From NCBI GenBank assembly GCA_963743035.1, contig CAVUOB010000012.1, positions 1 to 64,000 on the forward strand: a DNA stretch of 64,000 bases, given 5' to 3'. This document shows, in pieces, positions 32,580 to 40,524 of the stretch (positions are counted from its first letter, which is position 1; each line of letters begins with the position of its first letter). The stretch is from PALSA-911 sp963743035 (lineage in GTDB: Bacteria > Pseudomonadota > Alphaproteobacteria > Acetobacterales > Acetobacteraceae). A model generated the notes under the pieces. It was not told the DNA's origin, did no database searches, and saw only the letters and a list, made by a program, of their open reading frames with translations. The position numbers and the translations under genes were made by a program.

Positions 32580-33777
32580 TCAATTTGCCGCCGCCTTCTC
32601 TCGTGCCTCCACGCAGCGCTGGGCCGCGCGGCGCAGCCTGGCAAGGCCTTCGGCAAGGTCCGCGTCGGTCACCACCAGCGGCGGCGCGATGCGGAGCACG
32701 TTGTCGCCGGCGGTGATCGCGAGCAGCCCTTCGGCAACGCAGGCGGCCTGCACGTCGCCCTGCGGCAGCACGCATTTCAGGCCGAGCAGCAGGCCGGCGC
32801 CGCGGGCATCCTCGAACACGGAGGGGAAGTCCCTGGCGATCTGCACCAGCCCCTGCCACAGCACGCGGGCACGGCGGTCCACATCGGCCAGGAAGCCGTC
32901 CGCCAGCAGCACGTCCAGCACCGCGTTGCCGGCCGCGCAGGCCAGCGGGTTGCCGCCATAGGTCGTGCCGTGCGTGCCGGGGACCAGGTATTTGGCCACA
33001 TGCTCCTTGCCGAGCACGGCGCCGAGCGGGAAGCCGCCGCCGATGCCCTTGGCGGAGGACAACACGTCCGGCTCGATGCCCGCCCATTCATGCGCGAACA
33101 GCTTGCCAGTGCGGCCCATGCCGGTCTGCACCTCGTCCATGCCGAGGATGATGCCGGTACTCGTCGCAGACGGCACGCAGATCGCGCAGGAACTGCAGGT
33201 CGGCCGGGCGCACGCCGCCCTCGCCCTGCACCGGCTCGACGATGATGCCGCAGGTCTCCGGCCCGATCATGTCCCGCACGGCGTTCATGTTGTTGAACGG
33301 CACGTGATCGAAGCCTTCGACGACCGGGCCGAAGCCGGTCAGGTATTTCTCGTTGCCGGTGGCGGCCAGGGTCGCGAGCGTGCGGCCATGGAAGGCGCCC
33401 TCGAAGCAGATGATCCGGTAGCGCTCGGGCTTGCCGGTCGAGTACATCGCGCGGCGCATCATCTTGATCATGCCCTCGTTCGCCTCGGCGCCCGAGTTGC
33501 AGAAGAAGACGCTGTCGGCGAAGGAGTTGGCGACCAGCCGGGCGGCGAGCTTCTCGGCGCCGGGGATGCGGTACAGGTTGGACACATGCATCAGCTTGGC
33601 CGCCTGGGCGGCGATCTCCCCGACCAGGTGCTTGTGGCCGTGACCCAGGGATGCCGTGGCGATGCCGGACCCGAAATCGAGGAATCGTCGACCGTCCACC
33701 GTCCACAGCCAGGCGCCTTCGCCCCGCTCGAAAGCGAGGTCGGCACGTGCGTAGTTCGGTAGCAGAGCGGGGATCAT
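32580..33777 (-). CDS. argD: acetylornithine aminotransferase, one-base frame break
   Basis: PLP-dependent transaminase of arginine synthesis. From ATG 33777 (GAGAAGG box) the frame gives the N-terminal two-thirds, with FCNSGAEANEGMIKMMR, AFHGRTLATLAATGNEKY and EPVQGEGGVRPA. It breaks near 33160 after LRAVCDEY; the neighbouring frame continues GIILGMDEVQTGMGRTGKL, with the PLP Lys in SAKGIGGGFPLGA, and ends at 32580. One extra C (GTACCGG for GTACGG) accounts for it, giving about 398 residues. Because both parts are perfectly conserved, this is probably a sequence error rather than a pseudogene. Confidence 0.88.
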
Positions 33778-33903
33778 GACCTTCTCGAAACCTCGGGTTC
33801 TTGGTTCCGGCGGATCACCCGGGCGCACAATCGCGGACGGGTCCGGCGGAAGCGGAAATTCTTGGCTGCGAAGCGCGCGTAAGTCAAACGAAGAGCGGAA
33901 GGC

Positions 33904-33939
33904 CCGCGATCGGACCCGCGATCGGACCCGCGATCGGAC
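33904..33939. repeat. 12-bp tandem repeat, three copies, upstream of recX
   Basis: CCGCGATCGGAC occurs three times without interruption in the divergent argD-recX gap. It holds three CGATCG palindromes at 12-base spacing, which could be regulator sites or simple slippage. Confidence 0.6.
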
Positions 33940-33973
33940 TGGCCGCGCGCAGTGGCGCATGGGATACTCGGCC

Positions 33974-34648
33974 ATGGCCCCCAGACGCGGCGCAAGCCCA
34001 GATGAATACCCGGATGGAACCGACGGCGGCGCGCCGGACCGGGCGGAGTTGCGCGAGGCGGCGCTGTCGTACCTGGCGCGCTATGCCTCGACGCAGGCCG
34101 GGCTGACCCGGGTGCTGGACAAGCGCGTCGACACCTGGGCGCGCAAGCAGGGATCGCGCTACGAGGCCGGAGAGCAGGACCGCGCTGCAACCGCCGCCGC
34201 CGTGGCCGGCGCGAAGGCGGTGGTTCGCGAGGTGGTGACCGGCCTCGCCAAGGCTGGCGCGGTGAGCGATGCGGCGTTCGCGGAGATGCGCGCGAGCAGC
34301 CTGCGCCGCGCCGGGCGCTCGCGCGCCGCGGTCGTGGCGGCGCTGACGGCCAAGGGTGTCGATCCCGAGACCGCGCGCGGCGCGCTGGAGAACGAGGAGG
34401 TCGGCGGCGAGCTGGCCGAGCTGGCGGCGGCGGTGCGGCTGGCGCGCAAGCGCCGGATCGGCCCGTTCCGCGCCGGCGAGACCCCGGATCCGCCGGGCAG
34501 GATGCGGGAGATGGCGATCCTGGCGCGGGCCGGCTTCTCCCAGAAGGTGGCGCGCCGGGCGCTGGGCATCGAGCGAGCGGCGGCGGAGGCGATGCTGTCA
34601 ACATCGTTCGATCCGGCGGCGGACCTGCAGGGAGACGCCGGCAGCTAG
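33974..34648 (+). CDS. recX: RecX family regulatory protein
   Basis: RecX proteins bind RecA filaments and regulate recombination. The 224-residue helical protein has LREAALSYLARYASTQAGLTRVLDKRV, AVSDAAFAEMRASSLRRAGRSRAAV and ILARAGFSQKVARRALGI, the three-helix repeats of the family. ATG 33974 is chosen; ATG 33959 is five codons upstream. The more distal N-terminal frame (from 33776) is repetitive and not family-like. No recA is in the window. It ends before a hairpin. Confidence 0.82.
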   Translation: MAPRRGASPDEYPDGTDGGAPDRAELREAALSYLARYASTQAGLTRVLDKRVDTWARKQGSRYEAGEQDRAATAAAVAGAKAVVREVVTGLAKAGAVSDAAFAEMRASSLRRAGRSRAAVVAALTAKGVDPETARGALENEEVGGELAELAAAVRLARKRRIGPFRAGETPDPPGRMREMAILARAGFSQKVARRALGIERAAAEAMLSTSFDPAADLQGDAGS

Positions 34649-34653
34649 AAATT

Positions 34654-34675
34654 CCCCGGACTTTCGCGCCCGGGG
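34654..34675 (+). terminator. terminator hairpin after recX
   Basis: CCCCGG (34654-34659) pairs with CCGGGG (34670-34675) across a ten-base loop, six bases after the recX stop, followed by TTTC. Confidence 0.5.
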
Positions 34676-34744
34676 TTTCGCAGCTGCAGCAATTGCCGCA
34701 GATTGTCCGCCTGCCGTTCCCGTCCCTTCCCAGATGGAGGCCGC

Positions 34745-35788
34745 ATGGCCAGTCCCAGCCCCCAGACCCGCATCGTTTTCCTGGGCCTGGTCGCCGCCAA
34801 TGTCCTGGCCTGGGCGTGGGCCTGGTCGGCCTTCGCCGGCCAACCGGTGCTGCTGGGCACGGCGCTGCTGGCCTGGGTGTTCGGCCTGCGCCATGCGCTG
34901 GATGCCGACCACATCGCCGCCATCGACAACGTGGTGCGCGCGCAGATGCAGGCTGGCTACAACACCACACGCGGCAAGCCGACGCTCGTCGGGCTGTATT
35001 TCTCGCTCGGCCATTCCACCGTCGTCGTGCTGGCCTCCATCGTCGTCGCCATCTCCGCCGCGGCGATGCAGGGCCAGTTGCAGGCGGCGAAGGATTTCAT
35101 CGGCATCGTCGGCACCGCGGTATCATCCAGCTTCCTGCTGGCCATCGCGCTTGCCAATCTGGTCATGCTGCGCGGCATCTGGCGCAGCTTCCGCCGCGTG
35201 CGCGCCGGCATGGCGGAGGGCGCGGGAGCCGCAATGCCCGGCGATTTTCTGACCGGCGGGGGCCTGCTGGCGCGGATCTTCGGGCCCGCCCTGCGCGCCG
35301 TGCGCGTGCCCTGGCACATGTATCCGGTCGGCTTCCTGTTCGGCCTCGGGTTCGACACCGCCACGGAAGTGGGCCTGCTCGGGATCGCCGCGACGCAGGC
35401 GGCGCAGGGCATGTCGTCCTGGCAGGTGCTGGTGTTCCCTGCCTTGTTCACCGCGGGCATGGCGCTGGTGGACACCGCCGACAGCGTGCTGATGGTCGGC
35501 GCCTATGGCTGGGCCTATGTCAATCCGCTGCGAAAGCTCTGGTACAACCTGACGATCACCGCCGTCTCGGTGATCGTCGCGCTGCTGATCGGCGGGGTGG
35601 AGGCGCTGGGCCTGATCGCCGACCAGCTGCAGCTGGAGGGCGGCGTATGGCGCGTGGTGGCGGCGCTGAACGACAACATGGCGGATTTCGGCTTCGCCGT
35701 GGTCGGCATCTTCGCGCTGTGCTGGGCGATCTCGGCGCTGGTCTACCGCCGCATGGGCTATGACCGCCTGGCGGCCGGAGAGCCCTGA
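34745..35788 (+). CDS. NiCoT family nickel/cobalt transporter
   Basis: Secondary transporter for Ni2+ or Co2+ (HoxN/NixA/HupN family), 347 residues, about eight helices. The signature RHALDADHIAAIDN (HX4DH) in helix II and the family motifs YFSLGHSTVVV and LGFDTATEVGLLG are intact. A GGAGG box lies five bases before ATG 34745. No urease, hydrogenase or cobalamin genes are near, and no cobalamin riboswitch fold was recognised in the 96-base leader, so metal choice is open. It converges with gltX with only 15 bases between. Confidence 0.93.
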   Translation: MASPSPQTRIVFLGLVAANVLAWAWAWSAFAGQPVLLGTALLAWVFGLRHALDADHIAAIDNVVRAQMQAGYNTTRGKPTLVGLYFSLGHSTVVVLASIVVAISAAAMQGQLQAAKDFIGIVGTAVSSSFLLAIALANLVMLRGIWRSFRRVRAGMAEGAGAAMPGDFLTGGGLLARIFGPALRAVRVPWHMYPVGFLFGLGFDTATEVGLLGIAATQAAQGMSSWQVLVFPALFTAGMALVDTADSVLMVGAYGWAYVNPLRKLWYNLTITAVSVIVALLIGGVEALGLIADQLQLEGGVWRVVAALNDNMADFGFAVVGIFALCWAISALVYRRMGYDRLAAGEP

Positions 35789-35803
35789 CCGCTTGACCCC
35801 GGG

Positions 35804-37117
35804 TCAGGCCGCGGCGGCGCGCAGGCGCTCGACCGCCCGCTCGCGCGTCATCAATTGCAGCAGGTCGGCCAGTTCCGGGCCGCGATCCTCGCCGGTCAGC
35901 GCCAGGCGCAGCGCCTGATCCCCGGTCTCGATGCCGTCGACCCAGGCGGCCAGGTCGGCACGGTTCCAGGGCTCCGGCGGCAGCGTGGCCAGGGCGTCGC
36001 GGAACAACCGGGGATCGGCGGCCTCGATCACCGGGGGAACGATGGTGCCGGCGACGATGTCCCACCACAGCCGGGCTTCCGTCAGCAGGTCCAGATGGCC
36101 GCGCAGCAGGTTCCAGAATGCCTCGGTCGCCCCGGCGGGCAGGCGGTCGGCGACGGCGGCGAAAGGCAGGTCGGCCAGCACGCGCCGGTTCAGGGCCAGC
36201 AGCGCGCCGGCATCGAAACGGGCGGCGGGTTCCCGGAAGCGCGACAGATCGAAGCCGGCGGCCAGCTGCTCCAGGCTGGCCGGCGCGGGCGATCGGGCAG
36301 TGCCGAGGCGGGCGAGATAGGCCGCGACGGCGGCCGGCTCGATGCCGTCGGCGCGCAGGCTGCGCAGCGTGATCCGGTCGAAGCGGCGCGAGGGCTTATC
36401 GCCGTCGGTATCGGTCAGCGCCGGCAGATGGCCGAAATTCAGCCGGGTCGGGTTGACGCCGAGCGCGGAGAACAGGTCGATCTGGATGCCGGTCGCGGTC
36501 AGCTGGTCGGCGCCGCGCAGGACATGCGTGGTGGCGGCTTCGATGTCATCGACCACCTCGGTGAACAGATGCAAGGGCAGCCCGTCGGCGCGGATCATCA
36601 CCGGATCGGACACCGCCGGCAGTTTCACGTGCTGCTGGCCCAGCACCATGTCGATCCATGCCACCGTGGTATCGGTCAGCCGGAAACGCCAGTACGGCCG
36701 CTTGCCGTTGGCCTCGGCGGCGGCGCGCTGCTCGGGGGTCAGTTTCAGCATGGCGCGGTCATAGACCGGCGCCTGGCCGCGCTTGAGCCGCATCTCCCGC
36801 TTGAAGCGGAGCTCGTCCTCGTTCTCGAAGCAGGGGTACAGCCGGCCGGTCGCCTTCAGCCGTTCGGCCGCCTGTTCGTAGCGGTCCTGGCGGCTGGATT
36901 GGCGGCATGTCTCGCTCCAGGACAGGCCGAGCCAGCGCAGGTCGTGGGTAATGGAGTCCAGATGCTCGGGGCGGGTCCGGTCGGGATCGAGGTCGTCCAG
37001 CCAGAGGGAAAAATCCCCCTTGTGGCGGCGGGCGAACAGATAGCCGATCAGCGCGTTGCGGGCGCTGGCGATGTGCAGATGGCCGGTGGTCGGGGGGGCG
37101 AAGCGGAGCTTGGTCAT
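35804..37117 (-). CDS. glutamyl-tRNA synthetase homologue with altered signature motifs
   Basis: The 437-residue protein is a full-length GltX homologue by RFAPPTTGHLHIASARNAL at the N-terminus, WRFRLTD, PAVSDPVMIRADGLPLHLFTEVVDD and TLRSLRADGIEPAAVAAYLARLG. However, class I hallmarks are changed. The HIGH motif (usually HxGN or HIGG) reads HIAS at residues 15-18; the GEDH segment reads GADQ; KLSKR (KMSKS) reads KPSRR at 241-245. The frame is open and coupled to the gene upstream (GAATGA overlap). It may have weak, different or no aminoacylation activity, and another gltX is expected elsewhere. Fold assignment is strong, activity uncertain. Confidence 0.8.
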   Translation of the reverse strand: MTKLRFAPPTTGHLHIASARNALIGYLFARRHKGDFSLWLDDLDPDRTRPEHLDSITHDLRWLGLSWSETCRQSSRQDRYEQAAERLKATGRLYPCFENEDELRFKREMRLKRGQAPVYDRAMLKLTPEQRAAAEANGKRPYWRFRLTDTTVAWIDMVLGQQHVKLPAVSDPVMIRADGLPLHLFTEVVDDIEAATTHVLRGADQLTATGIQIDLFSALGVNPTRLNFGHLPALTDTDGDKPSRRFDRITLRSLRADGIEPAAVAAYLARLGTARSPAPASLEQLAAGFDLSRFREPAARFDAGALLALNRRVLADLPFAAVADRLPAGATEAFWNLLRGHLDLLTEARLWWDIVAGTIVPPVIEAADPRLFRDALATLPPEPWNRADLAAWVDGIETGDQALRLALTGEDRGPELADLLQLMTRERAVERLRAAAA

Positions 37118-37488
37118 TCCCCGATGTCGTCCGGCTCCGCCGCGTCGTCCAGCCGGGGATCGAGCGAACGCCAGTCCCGGTCCTCGACGCTGGCCGGACG
37201 GTCGGCGAAGTCACCGAGCTCGTTGGCGCTGCGCCAGCCCTGCTCGCCGGCGTCCAGCACCTCGGCGTCCTCGCCGAACGCGAACCAGGTCTCCAGCAAT
37301 TCCTTGGTGTTCATCCCGGGCGCGCGGCAGCGTTCCAGGCTGTCGCGCACATAGCGGCGGGCGAAGGCGTTGGCGTGCATGATCGTGCCGAAGCCGCCGA
37401 TCTCCTCGCTGATATTGTCCTCGGCGCCGCCGGACAGGTCCAGGATACGGACACGCCAGCCGCCGGCCGGCGCAAACAGGTCGCTCAT
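37114..37488 (-). CDS. conserved hypothetical protein between nadE and gltX homologues
   Basis: Not recognised. A 124-residue acidic soluble protein: GGWRVRILDLSGG, IGGFGTIMHANAFARRYVRDSLERCR, LLETWFAFGEDAEVLDAGEQGW, and an Asp/Glu-rich tail. Its ATG directly follows the stop of the NadE homologue, and its stop overlaps the GltX homologue, so all three are translated as a unit. No cofactor motif or membrane segment is visible. Confidence 0.72.
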   Translation of the reverse strand: MSDLFAPAGGWRVRILDLSGGAEDNISEEIGGFGTIMHANAFARRYVRDSLERCRAPGMNTKELLETWFAFGEDAEVLDAGEQGWRSANELGDFADRPASVEDRDWRSLDPRLDDAAEPDDIGE

Positions 37489-39150
37489 TCAATCCATCCA
37501 GTGAAGCCGTTGGTGACGGGATAACGGTGGCCGCGGCCCAGGCCGCTCGGTACTCATCATAACGCCGGGGGGCGCCTGGCGCCGCTGGTATTCGGCCTGG
37601 GCCAGCATGCGCCAGGCGCGCAGCACGACCGGCCGCGCAAAGCCGCGCTCGATCAGGGCATCGGCCGGGAGCCGGTCCTCGATCAGGCCGCCGAGAATGC
37701 CGTCCAGGACATCGAACGCCAGCGCGCCGGGGCCGGTGCGGAGCTGGCTGGCGAGGACGCGTTCCGGCACCACCCGGCCGCGCGGCCCCTGCGCGCCGGC
37801 GGGGAAATTGGCATTGCGCCAGCGACAGAGCGCGAGCGCCGTGGTCCGGTAGACATCCTTCAGCACCGCATAGCCGCCGTAGAGATCGCCATGCGGCGTG
37901 GCCTCGCCGGTCGAGAATGCCGATTTGTCACCGGCGGACAGCAACAGATGGCCTTGCTCCTCGGCCATCGCCAGCAGCAGCAGCAGGCGGATGCGGGCGC
38001 GGATGTTCCGCCCGGCTTGGTCCGGCTGGCCCAGGGGCAGGACGGGCGCGGGGACGGGCGCCAGCGCCGCGGCCAGGGCCTCTGTGGCGCCCGCGATCGG
38101 GCCCGCGATCGGTATCGTGTCGCAGCGAATGCCCAGCAGTCCGGCGCAGGCGGCGGCGTCCTCCAGGCATTCGGTCCCATTGTCGGGGCCGGGCAGGCTG
38201 ACGCCCCGCACCCTGTCCGCGCCTAGCGCATCCACCGCGACGGCGGCGGACAGGGCGGCACCGATGCCGCCGGACAGGCCCAGCACGACGCCGGGAAAGC
38301 GGTTCTTCCGTATGTGGTCGGCCAGGCCGAGCATCATCGCGCGGTAGATCTGCTCCAGCCGCTCCGGTTCCGGCGCCAGTTGCTGCGGCGTGCAGACCAG
38401 CCGGCCGCCGGCGCGTCGCCACTCGGTCAGGCAGATCCGCTCCTCGAACCACGGCATCTGCACGGCCAGCGAGCGGTCGGCGTTGAGCACGAAGGACGCG
38501 CCGTCGAACACGAGCTCGTCCTGGCCACCGACCTGGCCGAGGTGGACGAAGGGAAGCCCGGTCTCCACCACGCGCGCTACGGCATGGCCGATGCGCGCGG
38601 AGGACCGGTCCGGCGCGAAGGGGGAGGCGTCGATGCAGAGCAGGAGTTCCGCGCCGCTTTCCAGCAGCGTTTCGGCGACGGCGGGGAAGCGCGCATCCTC
38701 GGCGATCAGGATGCCCAGGCGAAAGCCGCGGCAGGCGACCGGGCCGGGCGCGAGGCCGGAATCGAAGACGCGATATTCGCCGAACACCCCGTCATCGCGG
38801 AATTCGTGCCGGGCGCGGCGGGCGGCGATCCGGCCGCCATCCAGCAGGAAGGCGGCATCATGCAGCCTGTCCCCGTCCCGCCAGGGGCCGCCGACCAGGA
38901 TTGCCGGGCCGCCATCGGCGGTGTCCGCGGCGAGGGCAGCGATGGCGGCCTCGCAGGCGGCGAGGAAATCGGGCATGCGCACGAGATCCTCGGGCGGGTA
39001 GCCGGCGATGGAGAATTGCGGCGTCACCACCAGATCGGCGCCGAGCCGGCCGGCCTCGGCCCGGGCGCGGCGCAGGGTTTGCAGGTTCGCCTCGATCGCG
39101 CCCACATGGGGATTGATCTGCGCGAGGGCGATCTTGATTGTGTCGGACAT
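37489..39150 (-). CDS. NAD+ synthase homologue lacking catalytic residues
   Basis: Full-length (553 residues) relative of glutamine-dependent NAD+ synthase: N-terminal nitrilase-like domain, C-terminal PP-loop ATPase. Each active site is altered. The nitrilase Glu is Gln45 (TPQFSIAGYPPEDL), the Lys is Arg114 (RARHEF), and the Cys is Ala150 (ILIAEDARFP). The SGGxDS ATP loop reads SGGIGA (Gly297, Ala298), and GNKSE reads GDKSA. The frame is intact and tightly coupled to the next gene. Ordinary NAD synthesis seems unlikely, so it is either a pseudoenzyme with a regulatory role or a decaying duplicate. pncB upstream keeps the NAD-salvage context. Confidence 0.82.
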   Translation of the reverse strand: MSDTIKIALAQINPHVGAIEANLQTLRRARAEAGRLGADLVVTPQFSIAGYPPEDLVRMPDFLAACEAAIAALAADTADGGPAILVGGPWRDGDRLHDAAFLLDGGRIAARRARHEFRDDGVFGEYRVFDSGLAPGPVACRGFRLGILIAEDARFPAVAETLLESGAELLLCIDASPFAPDRSSARIGHAVARVVETGLPFVHLGQVGGQDELVFDGASFVLNADRSLAVQMPWFEERICLTEWRRAGGRLVCTPQQLAPEPERLEQIYRAMMLGLADHIRKNRFPGVVLGLSGGIGAALSAAVAVDALGADRVRGVSLPGPDNGTECLEDAAACAGLLGIRCDTIPIAGPIAGATEALAAALAPVPAPVLPLGQPDQAGRNIRARIRLLLLLAMAEEQGHLLLSAGDKSAFSTGEATPHGDLYGGYAVLKDVYRTTALALCRWRNANFPAGAQGPRGRVVPERVLASQLRTGPGALAFDVLDGILGGLIEDRLPADALIERGFARPVVLRAWRMLAQAEYQRRQAPPGVMMSTERPGPRPPLSRHQRLHWMD

Positions 39151-39206
39151 CGGCGGAAGCTAGGGGGGCATTCGGGGCAGATCAATTGGCGCCCTCAGCC
39201 TGCGCT

Positions 39207-39256
39207 CTCCCCCTCACCCCTCCCTCTCCCCCGAAGGGGGGAGAGGGGGAAGTTGG
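39207..39256. repeat. short palindromic intergenic repeat (CCCTCTCCCCC type), copy 2
   Basis: CCCTCTCCCCC (39222-39232) pairs with GGGGGAGAGGG (39237-39247) over a four-base loop, preceded by CTCTCCCCCTCACCCC as in the copy at 10171. It lies between pncB and the NadE homologue on the same strand and may weaken read-through between them. Confidence 0.7.
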
Positions 39257-39262
39257 GGGTGA

Positions 39263-40471
39263 CTACGAGCCGTTGCGTTTGCGTTCGCCGTTCTTGCGCA
39301 GCAGGAATTCGCGGCCGACCTTGACGCGGGGCAGGCCGTCATAGGCGACGATGTCGGCGGTGGCGTAGGTCTCGCTCCAGGCGTCGGGGAGGAAGCTGCC
39401 GGTGCCGACCACGTCGATCGGCGCGCGGGCATCGGCCATCACCCTGCATTTGTCGGTGCCGAAGCCGGAGGAGGCGACGATGCGCACGCGGGGATATCCG
39501 GCATCGTCCAGCGCCTCGCGCATGCGCCAGATCGCCGCCGCCGAGACGCCGGTGCCGACGAGGTAGCGCAGTTCGGTGTCGCTGCGGTAGCGGCGGATGG
39601 CGCCCGGCGCGCGGCGGTCCAGCACGGCATAGCTCTCGGCGGGGTCGAGCCCTTCGAGGAAGCGACCGCCATGGGTGTCCAGCCGGAACGACAGCCGCCC
39701 GCCGGAGGCGAGGTCGGGGAAGCGGGCGCAGACCGCCAGCGCGTCGCTGATCTCCCGGCCGAAGTAATCGACCAGCACGGTGAGGTTCTCGTCGGGGAAG
39801 GTTTCGCGGAACATCTCCGCCGCGCGCACGGTGGAGCCGGCATAGCCGATCAGGGAATGCGGCATGGTGCCGAGGCCGCGTTCGGTGCCGAACCAGTGCG
39901 CGGTGCCGTCATTGGCGTTGCCAACGAAGCCCTTGGCCCCTTCCCGCCGCGCCGCCTCGCTGCCGACGGAGGCGGCGTAGGCCATCATCTCCTGCATCTC
40001 CGCGCCGGCGCAGTGGCGCGCCTCCATCGCCAGGAAGGCGACATGCGGCAGCGCCAGGCACATCTGGTAGGCGTTGTGCGCGGCGACGCAGACCGCGCCG
40101 AGCTTCTGCAGCAGGATGGTTTCAAGGTCCGACAATTCGACCATGCTGCCGGTGATGTAGACCATCGGCTCGCCGGCGCCGACCCAGCCGCCCTCGGGAT
40201 GGATCAGGTCGATATCGAACACCGTGCCGCGGGCGGCGGCGACCTCGGCCAGCCAGTCCAGCATCAGCCGCGGCGCGGAGATGACCGGGCGGCGCATGAA
40301 CACCGCGTAGGTGACCCGGCAATCGCCGTAGCGCTGCACCACCGCCTTGGTGCGATTGAAATACGTATCGGTCCGCGCCGCGATATCCGCCGCCAGCCGG
40401 GATGCCGATCGGGGCGTGCCCTCGGCGGCGCTGGTGGTCGTCACGGCGTCCCCGATGCCCCCGTCGTCCAT
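39263..40471 (-). CDS. pncB: nicotinate phosphoribosyltransferase
   Basis: First step of nicotinate salvage to NAD. The 402-residue protein has ARTDTYFNRTKAVV, GNANDGTAHWFGTERGLGTMPH with the phosphorylated His, VLVDYFGREISDAL and FRLDTHGGRF, all typical of the alphaproteobacterial form. The catalytic motifs appear intact, unlike the NadE homologue downstream. The ATG at 40471 sits directly behind a GGGAGG box, which is very close; a later GTG is possible. Confidence 0.9.
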   Translation of the reverse strand: MDDGGIGDAVTTTSAAEGTPRSASRLAADIAARTDTYFNRTKAVVQRYGDCRVTYAVFMRRPVISAPRLMLDWLAEVAAARGTVFDIDLIHPEGGWVGAGEPMVYITGSMVELSDLETILLQKLGAVCVAAHNAYQMCLALPHVAFLAMEARHCAGAEMQEMMAYAASVGSEAARREGAKGFVGNANDGTAHWFGTERGLGTMPHSLIGYAGSTVRAAEMFRETFPDENLTVLVDYFGREISDALAVCARFPDLASGGRLSFRLDTHGGRFLEGLDPAESYAVLDRRAPGAIRRYRSDTELRYLVGTGVSAAAIWRMREALDDAGYPRVRIVASSGFGTDKCRVMADARAPIDVVGTGSFLPDAWSETYATADIVAYDGLPRVKVGREFLLRKNGERKRNGS

Positions 40472-40524
40472 CCTCCCGCTCCGCGTCTAAAGCGACGGCT
40501 TCGCGGGAGGATGCGCGGCGGCGT

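Noticed and set aside
34649..34744. cobalamin riboswitch or nickel-regulator site before the NiCoT gene
   Set aside because: The leader is under 100 bases, contains the recX terminator and shows neither the B12-box nor a NikR-type palindrome.
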